A DNA stretch of 35,319 nucleotides from Phycisphaerae bacterium (GTDB lineage: Bacteria; Planctomycetota; Phycisphaerae; SM23-33). Position 1 is the first letter of the stretch. Each line of letters begins with the position of its first letter. A program made the position numbers and the translations under genes. Of the stretch, positions 1-7,754 are shown piece after piece. The notes under the pieces are model-generated. The model worked only from the letters and a program-made list of their open reading frames with translations, had not been told where the DNA came from and made no database searches. Where the stretch lies: positions 1 through 35,319 of the forward strand of contig PUND01000025.1 of NCBI GenBank assembly GCA_003551645.1. Direction: 5' to 3'.

Positions 1-1195
1 CGTCGATGTCTCCCGGCGAGGGAAGCTCGCCGGCCGAGTCCACCTCGACTGTCGTCCCGTCGCGAAGCAGCACCTCGTAAGGCACCGTCGGGGCGGTCTG
101 GACAACGTCGATGTCGTATTCCCGCTCCAGTCGTTCCTGCACTATCTCCATGTGCAGCATGCCCAGAAAGCCGCATCTGAAGCCGAAATGCAGCGCATCG
201 GAGTGGATCGGCTGGAATGTCAGCGATGAATCGTTCAGTTGGAGCTTCTCGATGGCTTCGCGGAGGTCCGTTACCTCTGTCTGCGCTCCCGGATAGAAGT
301 CGCAGTAAACCATCTGCTTCGGCGAACGGTAGCCCGGAAGCGCCTCCGAGGCGGGCTTGTTCGCCCGCGTGACCGTGTCGCCCACATGCACCGACGCCAG
401 CGTGCGGATGGCGGCGCAGAAGTAACCCACCTCGCCGGCACCCAGCGATTTGACCTGCTTAGGACGCGGCGTGAACTTGCCAAGCTCATGGACGTTGTAG
501 GTCTCGCCAGAGCCGATCATCAGTATCTCATCGCCGGCCGAGAGTGACCCGTCGAAAACCCGGACGTAAACGATGACGCCGCGGTAATCGTCGTAGGTGC
601 TGTCGAACACCAGCGCCCGCGTGGGACCTTCCGGTTCGCCCTTCGGCGGCGGCACCTGCCGGATAGCGGCCGTGAGCATATCCTCCACGCCCTCGCCGCT
701 CTTGGCGGAGGTAAAGATGCAGTCCTCGGCCGGCGTGCCGAGAAGGTGTTCCAGCTCCATGGCCGTGTCTTCAGGCCGGGCCGTGGGAAGGTCGATCTTG
801 TTGACCACAGGCACGATGACCAGGTTGTTACGATTTGCCAGGTGGGCGTTCGCGACCGTCTGGGCCTCCACGCCCTGGGCCGCATCCACCACCAGCAGCG
901 CACCCTCGCACGCGGTGAGAGACCGGCTGACCTCGTAAGCGAAGTCAACGTGGCCCGGCGTGTCGATAAGGTTCAGCATGTACTGCCGGCCCTCGAACTC
1001 GTAGGGTATAGTTACAGCCGAGGCCTTGATGGTGATGCCGCGCTCACGCTCAAGGTCCATCTCGTCCAGTAGCTGCTCTCGGAACTCCCGCTGCGTGATT
1101 GCCCCGGCGCGCAGAAGCACCCGGTCGGCAAGAGTGCTCTTGCCGTGGTCGATATGGGCCACGATGCTGAAGTTTCGAATCTGAGCCAAGTCCAT
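1..1195 (-). CDS. lepA: Elongation factor 4 (LepA), C-terminus beyond the window
   Basis: Translational GTPase that acts on ribosomes in the cytoplasm and is linked to back-translocation or 30S biogenesis. About 398 N-terminal residues are present of a family length near 600; the reading frame is open to the window edge. Visible motifs are the G1 loop AHIDHGKST near residue 15, the G3 motif DTPGHVDF, the G4 motif NKID, and the LepA-typical GFRCGFLGMLHMEI near residue 350. The ATG at 1195 sits directly against a GAGG sequence, which is too close for a normal ribosome binding site. A TTG two codons in, at 1189, has that GAGG at a 6-base spacing and gives a start beginning AQIRNFS, so either start is possible. 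It is divergent from the UspA-EIIA gene. Assignment is very secure. Confidence 0.97.
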   Translation of the reverse strand, partial: MDLAQIRNFSIVAHIDHGKSTLADRVLLRAGAITQREFREQLLDEMDLERERGITIKASAVTIPYEFEGRQYMLNLIDTPGHVDFAYEVSRSLTACEGALLVVDAAQGVEAQTVANAHLANRNNLVIVPVVNKIDLPTARPEDTAMELEHLLGTPAEDCIFTSAKSGEGVEDMLTAAIRQVPPPKGEPEGPTRALVFDSTYDDYRGVIVYVRVFDGSLSAGDEILMIGSGETYNVHELGKFTPRPKQVKSLGAGEVGYFCAAIRTLASVHVGDTVTRANKPASEALPGYRSPKQMVYCDFYPGAQTEVTDLREAIEKLQLNDSSLTFQPIHSDALHFGFRCGFLGMLHMEIVQERLEREYDIDVVQTAPTVPYEVLLRDGTTVEVDSAGELPSPGDID

Positions 1196-1365
1196 CCTCG
1201 CGATTCTACACGACGCCGTCGCTCAGACAAGCGGTTCACACGCACCTGTTACCGGAGTTCCATCCGTGACTGCGACGAAATGCCGGCCGAGCCAGCCGCA
1301 AGGCGATCAACTCAGATCCCTCCCCAAACGGGCGATCGGATAAAACTCAGATATTTTGAGGCATT

Positions 1366-1394
1366 TGCCGATTGCTGTTATGGGGCCTTTACTG
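1366..1394 (+). promoter_or_regulatory. Candidate sigma-70-type promoter for the UspA-EIIA gene
   Basis: TTGAGG at 1366-1371 and TATGGG at 1389-1394 are separated by 17 bases, about 45 bases ahead of the chosen ATG at 1439. The -10 hexamer is a poor match, so this is only a plausible promoter. Confidence 0.3.
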
Positions 1395-1438
1395 GCCCGA
1401 TGTTTGACGGAAATCCCAAACTCGCCGGAGACAAAGTC

Positions 1439-2722
1439 ATGGCCAACGCAACTCGCAGTTCCACCGAGCACGGGCGCACCGCCGCGGGCGCCGCCGGGGC
1501 GTATCGCATGCTGGTTGTTCTGACGCGACCGGGGCAGGAGCGGCACCTCTGTAGATACGTCCAGGCCCTGGCGGGTCGGCAGTCAGTACATCTCGGGGTG
1601 TTGCCGTGTTACGACCGGTCGGAAACCGAGGCCCCGCCCGATGTGGAAATCGACAGTCAGGGCCGGACGGAACTAAGAATGTTCGAGCCGGGAGGCGACC
1701 TGACCGACCGTGTGATGCGGATAGCGGAAAGCTGGCCCTTCGACATGATTGTCGCCGACTGGCCCGGCACCGATGACGAAATGGGCGTTTTCGCCGCGCT
1801 GGTCAGCAATACCAACGCAACGGCCGTCCTTATCCGACATCGCGACCGCGCGCCCGGCCGGGTGCTCGTCCCCACAGGCGGTGGATTCAACGCCCGCCAT
1901 GGCGTCAGGATAGCGGAGATGCTGGCCAAGGCCTGGTCGCTGAAGGCCGAGGTGCTGAGGATACTCCAGCCGGGACAGGGCTTCTGGACGAGGGATCGCG
2001 GGCCGGATCACAAGTGCCGAAACATACGCGAGGCCACGCGATTGTACCTGGACGTGGACGACGATGAAGTGCCGGTCAAGGTGCGACTGGGCCGAGACGC
2101 CGCCGACGACATCGTCTGCCGCTGCCGCCAGGACGACGTCGTGGTAATCGGCGGTCCCGGACAGTGGCTGATGGCCAGACACGCATCATCATCCATACCC
2201 GGGCGTGTGGTCCGCGGCGCGGACTGCTCGGTGGTGATGGTACTGGCCAACTATGCAAGACCATCGGTGCTGACGGACGTGTTCTGGGACCGCATGGTGC
2301 TGCCCGGGCTGGACGCAGCGGACAAACACGAAGCCGTCGAACTACTGGTCGATGCAATAATCAAACGAGGACAGGCCCCGCCGGAGCAGAAGGACCAGCT
2401 ACTCGCGGCGGCCACGCGGCGGGAAGATTCATCCGAAACGTGCGTTGCCGAAGAAACGGCCGCTATTCACGCAAAAGTGCCCGAATTCCGCGGGCTGGCC
2501 GGTATGCTGGGCGTATTCCCCGAAGGTGTCCCCTTCGGCGATGCGGCAGACCGAAAGGTGAGATTCCTCTTCCTCCTGCTGACCTCAACGGAAGGCGATG
2601 AGTGCTACAGGCACGTTCTCAAGCAAATCGTCAACGCTATGGCAGATTCAGAAAAGCGCCGGATGATAGCACGGTCGACAAATTCCGGTGAGATTGTCGA
2701 TATGCTCGCCTCCGATGCGTAA
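1439..2722 (+). CDS. Universal stress protein domains fused to a PTS EIIA (PtsN-like) domain
   Basis: A 427-residue soluble protein with two parts. Residues about 22-270 look like two UspA-type nucleotide-binding modules: the first is degenerate, the second begins GRVLVPTGGGFNARHG near 140 and ends with the Usp-like VVIGGPGQWL and ADCSVVMVL strand. Residues about 290-425 resemble a PTS EIIA type-2 domain, with the phosphoacceptor region around His344 (AAIHAKVPEF) followed by FPEGVPFG and FLFLLLTSTEGD. In known EIIA proteins that histidine accepts phosphate from HPr. No EIIB or EIIC gene is nearby, so a regulatory PtsN-like role is inferred. The ATG at 1439 is chosen because GGAG lies 8 bases upstream; earlier in-frame codons run into lepA. 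ATG 1508 is an alternative. Confidence 0.75.
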   Translation: MANATRSSTEHGRTAAGAAGAYRMLVVLTRPGQERHLCRYVQALAGRQSVHLGVLPCYDRSETEAPPDVEIDSQGRTELRMFEPGGDLTDRVMRIAESWPFDMIVADWPGTDDEMGVFAALVSNTNATAVLIRHRDRAPGRVLVPTGGGFNARHGVRIAEMLAKAWSLKAEVLRILQPGQGFWTRDRGPDHKCRNIREATRLYLDVDDDEVPVKVRLGRDAADDIVCRCRQDDVVVIGGPGQWLMARHASSSIPGRVVRGADCSVVMVLANYARPSVLTDVFWDRMVLPGLDAADKHEAVELLVDAIIKRGQAPPEQKDQLLAAATRREDSSETCVAEETAAIHAKVPEFRGLAGMLGVFPEGVPFGDAADRKVRFLFLLLTSTEGDECYRHVLKQIVNAMADSEKRRMIARSTNSGEIVDMLASDA

Positions 2723-2726
2723 CAGC

Positions 2727-2752
2727 AAAAGCCCCCGTGTGGCAACGGCGGG
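2727..2752 (-). terminator. Probable intrinsic terminator on the minus strand, 5 bases past the UspA-EIIA stop
   Basis: Read on the minus strand, CCCGCCGT and ACGGGGG pair with one bulged G around a six-base loop, followed by CTTTTGCTG. The ending GGGGCTTTTGCTG is identical to that of the terminator at 5214-5234. It would end transcription of the small minus-strand ORF, and the hairpin could also act on the plus-strand gene. Confidence 0.5.
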
Positions 2753-2892
2753 TAGGGGTCAGGCCATCCACCTCCGCTATCGAAAAGTTCACACAAAGGC
2801 GGTGGATAGCTGGAAGTTGCCCGGTCAGTGCCTGCCGGGACGATGCGTCGCCGGGCACCCCTTGCAGCCGCTCGCCGAAACACCGTCCGGCA

Positions 2893-3042
2893 TCAGCCGC
2901 GGAGGGGCTGGCCAAGCGCGTCGAGTATGCGCCGCCGGAAGTTCTGAATGGCCCGCCACTGCTCCCTGCGCGCCTGCTCGATGTGCTCGCGCGTAGGCGG
3001 TTCGGGCCTTTGTATCTCAGTCCGCGTGTCTGTAGTCGTCAT
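2893..3042 (-). CDS. Small hypothetical protein, 49 residues
   Basis: An ATG at 3042 opens a 49-codon frame ending TGA at 2893-2895. The product is hydrophilic and strongly basic in its second half (MTTTDTRTEIQRPEPP at the start, then an Arg/Gln-rich stretch predicted to be one helix, ending DALGQPLRG). A GGAAAGGG sequence lies 9 bases before the ATG. The codons are GC-rich at third positions like the neighbouring genes, and a terminator-like hairpin lies downstream at 2727-2752. It has no recognisable family and may be spurious. It lies downstream of rpsA on the same strand, separated from it by the strong hairpin at 3130-3165. Confidence 0.4.
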   Translation of the reverse strand: MTTTDTRTEIQRPEPPTREHIEQARREQWRAIQNFRRRILDALGQPLRG

Positions 3043-3129
3043 CACGATCCGCCCTTTCCACCCCCTGTATCGGCCGAATTCCCCGAATGGCTTAAGTCTG
3101 TTTGAGGCGTTTATTTGGCCGCGCAGAAG

Positions 3130-3165
3130 CCCGGCCGTCGGGTCTGTTGAAGCCCGGCGGCCGGG
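3130..3165 (-). terminator. Strong hairpin just after rpsA, likely terminator
   Basis: A 13-base stem, CCCGGCCGTCGGG against CCCGGCGGCCGGG with one G-T wobble, closes a ten-base loop. It begins 25 bases beyond the rpsA stop. The tail on the minus strand is only CTTCTG, so termination may be imperfect or the hairpin may serve to stabilise the mRNA 3' end. Confidence 0.6.
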
Positions 3166-3190
3166 GGTGCGTTACGGTTGGTTGCGTCTT

Positions 3191-5095
3191 CTATTCGGAC
3201 TTCTCTTCGTCCTTTTTCTCCGGCTCCTCGGCCTCGGACTGTTCTGCGGCCGGCTCGTCCGTCTGCTCATCGCCGGCCTGTTGCTGCCGGTCCTCATCCG
3301 GCTGGGACTGGTCCTGCTGCTGACCACCGTCGCGGACGGCCGAGATGATATGGTCGCCGAGACCGCCCAGCATGCCGCCTTCGCTGGCAAGTCCGCCGCG
3401 TCGTGCGGTCGGTTCGACGTCGCCCTCGCCACCCGTCTCGGCATCTTCGGCGGCCCACTGGGCCCGCTTCAAACTCAGACCTATCTTCCGCTCCTCGCAG
3501 TCCACCCGGAGTATCTTCACCTCCAGCTCGTCGCCGGGGTTGACCATGTCCTTCGGGTTCTCGACCTTGTGCTCGGCCAGCTCTGAGATATTCAGCAGGC
3601 CTTCCAGTTCCGGCTCAAGCTCAACGAAGACGCCAAAGTTGGTAATCTTGGTGACCTTCCCTTGAACGATCTGTCCCGGCAGGTACTGCTCCGGAATCTG
3701 CCGCAGCCAGGGGTCCTCGGTAAGCTGCTTCAGACCGAGCGCGACTCGTTGTTTTTCCTCGTCCACGGCCAGCACCACGCACTGAACATCCTGGCCCTTC
3801 TGAAGAATTTCGGTGGGGTGACCGATCTTGCGGGTCCAGGACAGATCCGAGATGTGCAGAAGCCCGTCGATGCCCTCTTCTATCTCCACAAAGGCCCCGA
3901 AGTTCGTCATGTTCCGGACGGTCCCGGTGATGACCGTACCCGGCGGGTACTTTTCCTTCACCACCGTCCAGGGGTTCGTCTCGGCCTGCTTCATGCCCAG
4001 CGATATCTCGTTCTTCTCCTCGTCGATCTCCAGCACGACGACCTCGACCTCATCGCCCAGACTGACCATCTCCGACGGATGGTTGATACGCTGGGTCCAG
4101 CTCATCTCGGAGATATGCACCAGACCCTCAAGGCCTTCCTCAAGCTTCACGAACACACCGTAAGGCACGATATTGACCACCTCACCGGTCAGCTTCGTAC
4201 CGACGCCGTATTTGTCCCGAACGCGATCCCACGGAGACGTGGTCTTCTGCTTCAGGCCGAGGGCGATCTTCTCGTTGTCCTTGTCCACCTTCAGGACCAT
4301 GACCTCAATTTCCTGGTCTATGCTCACGACCTCCGACGGATGCCCGATCCTGCCCCAGCTCATGTCCGTTATATGCAGCAGGCCGTCCAGCCCGCCCAAG
4401 TCCACAAACGCGCCAAATTCGGCAATGTTCTTCACAATGCCCTTGCGAATCTCGCCTTCCTCGACCTCGGCCAGCAGCTTATCCTTGGCGGCCTGTCGCT
4501 GCTCCTCGAGGAGTTTGCGACGTGAAATGACTATGTTCCGCCGGCTCTCGTCGATCTTGAGAATCTTAGCGTCGATTTCCTTGCCGATGTACTCGCCGAT
4601 ATCGCCCGGTCGGCGGATGTCAACCTGCGAGGCCGGCAGGAACGCCGGCACGGAGATGTCCACCAGCAGCCCGCCCTTGATCTTACGGCTGACCTTGCCG
4701 GTTACGGTGTCGCCTTCCTTCTTAGTCGCCAGGATATTCTCCCAGCCGCGGATACGGTCGGCCTTGGACTTGGAAAGCTCAATCAGCCCGCTCTCGGACT
4801 CCACCGCCTCCAGAAGTACTTCCACTTCCATGCCCGGCTTGATGGCGTCGGGGTCGTCGAATTCCTCTATGGGAACCGCCCCCTCCGACTTCAGCCCCAC
4901 CTCAACGACGACCTCGTCGCCGATGACGTTTACCACGTGCCCCTTGAGAATGGTCCCGGGCGTAGCCGCCACGTTCTCATCGACAAGCTCGCCGAGGACT
5001 TCTTCGGGGTTATTGCCTTCGGCGGCCGCCGACAACTGCTGCTCGACCTCTTCGTCCGATACGCCCAGTGACTGAATCAGATTGTGATCTACCAT
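3191..5095 (-). CDS. rpsA: Ribosomal protein S1 (30S), six S1 domains with an acidic Gln-rich tail
   Basis: A 634-residue RNA-binding protein of the small ribosomal subunit that recruits mRNA for initiation. Six consecutive S1 OB-fold repeats are visible at roughly residues 45-115, 130-200, 215-290, 300-375, 385-460 and 470-545. Repeats 3-6 carry the typical GVFV/GAFV and GLLHISDLSW-type motifs; the first two are more divergent, as is normal for ribosome-binding S1 domains. The last 90 residues form a hydrophilic tail rich in Gln, Glu, Asp and Lys ending EEPEKKDEEKSE. The E. coli protein has 557 residues, so the excess is mostly this tail. The ATG at 5095 is chosen because AGGA lies 5 bases upstream; the in-frame extension to 5215 reads through leader structure and a terminator and is unlikely to be coding. 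Confidence 0.96.
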   Translation of the reverse strand: MVDHNLIQSLGVSDEEVEQQLSAAAEGNNPEEVLGELVDENVAATPGTILKGHVVNVIGDEVVVEVGLKSEGAVPIEEFDDPDAIKPGMEVEVLLEAVESESGLIELSKSKADRIRGWENILATKKEGDTVTGKVSRKIKGGLLVDISVPAFLPASQVDIRRPGDIGEYIGKEIDAKILKIDESRRNIVISRRKLLEEQRQAAKDKLLAEVEEGEIRKGIVKNIAEFGAFVDLGGLDGLLHITDMSWGRIGHPSEVVSIDQEIEVMVLKVDKDNEKIALGLKQKTTSPWDRVRDKYGVGTKLTGEVVNIVPYGVFVKLEEGLEGLVHISEMSWTQRINHPSEMVSLGDEVEVVVLEIDEEKNEISLGMKQAETNPWTVVKEKYPPGTVITGTVRNMTNFGAFVEIEEGIDGLLHISDLSWTRKIGHPTEILQKGQDVQCVVLAVDEEKQRVALGLKQLTEDPWLRQIPEQYLPGQIVQGKVTKITNFGVFVELEPELEGLLNISELAEHKVENPKDMVNPGDELEVKILRVDCEERKIGLSLKRAQWAAEDAETGGEGDVEPTARRGGLASEGGMLGGLGDHIISAVRDGGQQQDQSQPDEDRQQQAGDEQTDEPAAEQSEAEEPEKKDEEKSE

Positions 5096-5183
5096 GTGTG
5101 TCCTGCAAAAGTTTGTGATTCGCGACGGTCGCTCGGCACACCCGATCCTCCCGCCGCATCCGTCGGTCGCCCCGACGCAGGCC

Positions 5184-5202
5184 CGGCCGGACCACCCGGC
5201 CG
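5184..5202 (-). promoter_or_regulatory. Hairpin in the rpsA leader
   Basis: CGGCCGG and CCGGCCG form a perfect 7-base stem with a five-base loop about 90 bases upstream of the rpsA ATG. The rpsA leader of E. coli folds into hairpins used in autoregulation, so an analogous role here is possible but unproven. Confidence 0.35.
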
Positions 5203-5213
5203 ATAAATTCAGC

Positions 5214-5234
5214 AAAAGCCCCGCATACGCGGGG
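5214..5234 (-). terminator. Intrinsic terminator downstream of the XylR-like gene
   Basis: On the minus strand CCCCGC-GTAT-GCGGGG is followed by CTTTTGCTG. The hairpin has a 6-base perfect stem and lies about 120 bases past the regulator stop, separating it from rpsA on the same strand. Confidence 0.7.
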
Positions 5235-5356
5235 AGTTCAGAAACATTGAATCTGTAATCCGCGGTGCGCGGTCAGCGCCGGCAAGCCGCCTTTGCGGAC
5301 AATGCCAGCGCGCAATTGGAGATTCTATTACTCCCGCCCCTTACGAGCAAGCTAAA

Positions 5357-6517
5357 TCAGGTCGGTCGAAAGCGCCGGCGGTACTCGGTCGGGGTCATTC
5401 CGGTTTCCTTGTGAAACACCACGCTGAGGCGGCTGGCACTGCTGAAGCCCGCTGCGGCCGCGACCTTCGGCATCCTCATGTCGGTGTCCGAAAGCATCTG
5501 CTTGGTCAGTTCGATCCGCACGCGGATGATTTCATCCAGCGGGCTTCGCCCCAGCATCTGGCGGAACCGCCTCTCCAGCGACCTGCGCGACGTTGAGCTG
5601 TGGCGCAGCACGTCCGAGACCCCTATAGGGTCGGTCGCGTGCGTCCGGATGAATCGCAGCGCCTCGGCGACATCGGCATCCTCGACCGCCAGGATGTCCG
5701 AGGACTGCCGTGTAACCACGTGCGAGGGCGACAGCAGCAACGGCTCCTCAGGCGCCGGGGCGCCGGCAAGCATATCGTCCAGCAGCCGGGCGGCCTTGAA
5801 ACCGATCTCGCGCAGCGGAAGCCGCACACTGGAAAGCGGCGGCCTGGCCATCTCGCAGAGCAGCTCGTCGTCATCCACGCCGACTATAGCAATATCCTCA
5901 GGGACTCGCAGCTCGGCAAGCCGGCATCCCTCTGACAGCCGCATGGCCATCACGTCGTTGCACGCGAACACCGCCGCGGGGGTAGCCAGAGAATTCAACC
6001 ACCTCGTTATGGCGGCGTCACTGTGCTTCCAGCTACGCTCACGGTACGCGGAGATCGGCCCGCCCCGTTCCAGAAAGACATGGCTGTCCAGCCCGTCTGA
6101 GCTGAGCCGCTTTTTGAAGCCCGACAGCCGGCGGTCGGAGTAGGCGGTGTCCCGCTCACCGACGACACCGAACTCCTGAAAACCCCGCTCCAGAAAGTGT
6201 TCCGCCGCCAATCGCCCTATGGCCTCATCCTCCAGGCCCACTCGCGGCACGGCCACGTCACGCAACACGCCGGAGACATTCACGGCCGGGCGATTCAGTT
6301 GCTCCACCGCCGCTGCGTCGGCCGGCGCAGAAAGATGGGCTATCACGCCCGCCGGCTCCCACTCGGCCAGAAGGCGTCCGGCGTTCGAGCCAGGCAGCGC
6401 CCAATTGAAGACCCACGGCCGGCCCTGCTTGGCGTACGCACAGACGCCCCGCAGCACCTGCCGTCCATAGCCGAAATCCATCGCGATAATTAGCGCTATA
6501 CGTCGCGTCTCGGACAT
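5357..6517 (-). CDS. XylR-like transcriptional regulator (LacI-type sensor plus AraC DNA-binding domain)
   Basis: A 386-residue cytoplasmic regulator. Residues about 5-270 resemble the periplasmic-binding-protein-like sugar sensor of LacI/XylR proteins: MDFGYGRQVLRGV at the start, FACNDVMAM near the hinge, and EDIAIVGVDDDELLCEMARPP. Residues about 285-386 form an AraC/XylS double helix-turn-helix, with RRSLERRFRQMLGRSP and the terminal GMTPTEYRRRFR. This architecture matches E. coli XylR (392 residues), which senses xylose. Planctomycetes hold many such regulators with diverse sugar ligands, so the ligand is unknown. GAGG lies 5 bases before the ATG. It is divergent from the prepilin-like gene and has a terminator at 5214-5234. 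Confidence 0.9.
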   Translation of the reverse strand: MSETRRIALIIAMDFGYGRQVLRGVCAYAKQGRPWVFNWALPGSNAGRLLAEWEPAGVIAHLSAPADAAAVEQLNRPAVNVSGVLRDVAVPRVGLEDEAIGRLAAEHFLERGFQEFGVVGERDTAYSDRRLSGFKKRLSSDGLDSHVFLERGGPISAYRERSWKHSDAAITRWLNSLATPAAVFACNDVMAMRLSEGCRLAELRVPEDIAIVGVDDDELLCEMARPPLSSVRLPLREIGFKAARLLDDMLAGAPAPEEPLLLSPSHVVTRQSSDILAVEDADVAEALRFIRTHATDPIGVSDVLRHSSTSRRSLERRFRQMLGRSPLDEIIRVRIELTKQMLSDTDMRMPKVAAAAGFSSASRLSVVFHKETGMTPTEYRRRFRPT

Positions 6518-6548
6518 TTCAACCTCGCTGACTCGCTGAAAAGTTCGG

Positions 6549-6554
6549 ATTATA
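6549..6554 (-). promoter_or_regulatory. Perfect -10 box for the XylR-like gene
   Basis: TATAAT on the minus strand, about 32 bases upstream of the ATG at 6517. The position 16-17 bases further upstream (TTTCCG or CTTTCC) is a weak -35, suggesting dependence on an activator or weak expression. Confidence 0.45.
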
Positions 6555-6612
6555 TTGCTTAGATATCGGACGGAAAGCGAAATTTTTTTGACGCAAACAA
6601 GTCTTGCCCTCA

Positions 6613-6632
6613 GGTAATAACCTTCGGTAATA
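6613..6632 (+). promoter_or_regulatory. Direct repeat GGTAATA in the divergent intergenic region, candidate operator
   Basis: GGTAATA occurs at 6613-6619 and 6626-6632, a 13-base period, and the first copy sits in the small palindrome GGTAATAACC. The repeat lies midway between the regulator and the prepilin-like gene. A TATACT at 6653-6658 could be a -10 for the rightward gene. Operator function is inferred. Confidence 0.3.
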
Positions 6633-6781
6633 TGGATTACAGTTGAGCTGGATATACTGTCGCCTTTGAGGTTGAGATCGCGGCCAACGGAGTTTTTCAG
6701 AGTTCATTGTCTGGAAGCAGGCATCCGCAACGGTGCGCAGGACGAGGCCGAGGGTGCCCGGTCACGAGTGGAGGTGTGTCT

Positions 6782-7606
6782 ATGATGGTCAGGTCGGTAC
6801 GGCAGGCAGGTCGCGGACGGGGCTTTACGCTGATCGAACTGCTGGTGGTGATCGCCATCATCGCCCTTCTGATGAGCATTCTGATGCCGGCCCTTGGACA
6901 GGCACGGGAGCAGGCACAGAGCGTGGTGTGCCTGACGAATCTTCATGGCATCGGGCGCGGCGTGGCCCAGTACGCCAACGAATTCCGGGATTTCATCTTG
7001 CCCGGTCAGTTTCGTGATCCGTATGCCGAGAACAACTGGGCGTCGCTTATGGTCAACCAGGGCTATGCGAATGCCCCCATGGCCGATGGTACCGAACCGG
7101 CGCAGACCGGCACGCTTTTCCACTGTCCGTCCGCCTCGGACACCGTCGTCACGCAGGACTCCCGCGGCTTCTGGCCCCTGCCCGATGACAGGAACGACCC
7201 GCAGGGCTATCTCGGAACCGCCCAGCGGTGGACAAGAGACGACCAGGAAAAGCTGATTCACGTCTGGTATGCAGCGAACATGGCGACCTGGAGGGTGGAT
7301 GACTTCCCGTTCACATCCTTTCCTCAGGGAGGCGGGGGCAGGGAAGTGCTGCACAGGATGTCCGACGTCAGAAGACCGGCGGACATGGTGGCCATCTATG
7401 ACGGCGTCTGGGCGCACAACGACGGAACGACTAACAATGGGTGGGCCAGGATCTTCCCGCGCCACATCAACGGCAGGTTCTGCAACGCCCTGTTTGTGGA
7501 CGGTCACGCCGATTCGCTGGACAGGCAGATGCTCCCGGTCGGCAGCCTTCAGCACGAGGCCAGTCACGTCAGAAGGCCCCCCGAATGGTCGCTGGCGCTT
7601 CAATAG
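6782..7606 (+). CDS. Type II prepilin-like protein (N-terminal methylation motif, C-terminal H...DG motif)
   Basis: A 274-residue pseudopilin-like protein. After 14 residues it shows the prepilin peptidase site G-FTLIE, with Glu at position 5 of the mature chain, followed by one hydrophobic helix ([19 protein letters not shown]) that anchors it in the membrane. The C-terminus carries [20 protein letters not shown], the H...DG motif typical of the large planctomycete DUF1559-like prepilin families. Their exact role is unknown; they are abundant and often sit beside sugar regulators. The ATG at 6782 is fixed by GGAGG 7 bases upstream and by the position of the leader peptide. No pilus or secretion genes lie near it. 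Confidence 0.9.
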   Translation: MMVRSVRQAGRGRGFTLIELLVVIAIIALLMSILMPALGQAREQAQSVVCLTNLHGIGRGVAQYANEFRDFILPGQFRDPYAENNWASLMVNQGYANAPMADGTEPAQTGTLFHCPSASDTVVTQDSRGFWPLPDDRNDPQGYLGTAQRWTRDDQEKLIHVWYAANMATWRVDDFPFTSFPQGGGGREVLHRMSDVRRPADMVAIYDGVWAHNDGTTNNGWARIFPRHINGRFCNALFVDGHADSLDRQMLPVGSLQHEASHVRRPPEWSLALQ

Positions 7607-7754
7607 AAGGCCGGTCGCAGCCAAGACGTGAAACCGACGCCGCGATTCCGGACTCGCTGACGCCGTATCTTTGCTCTACTGCCGAAATCTCCCGCCGGAA
7701 GCATTGCCCCGCTGGCTCGGCACCGCACTCCGCGTTGCCTGGCAGACGGTGAAA

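Noticed and set aside
5096..5215. N-terminal 40-residue extension of ribosomal protein S1.
   Set aside because: Cys/Gly/Arg-rich translation of leader hairpins; an ATG with AGGA at good spacing begins the normal S1 N-terminus.
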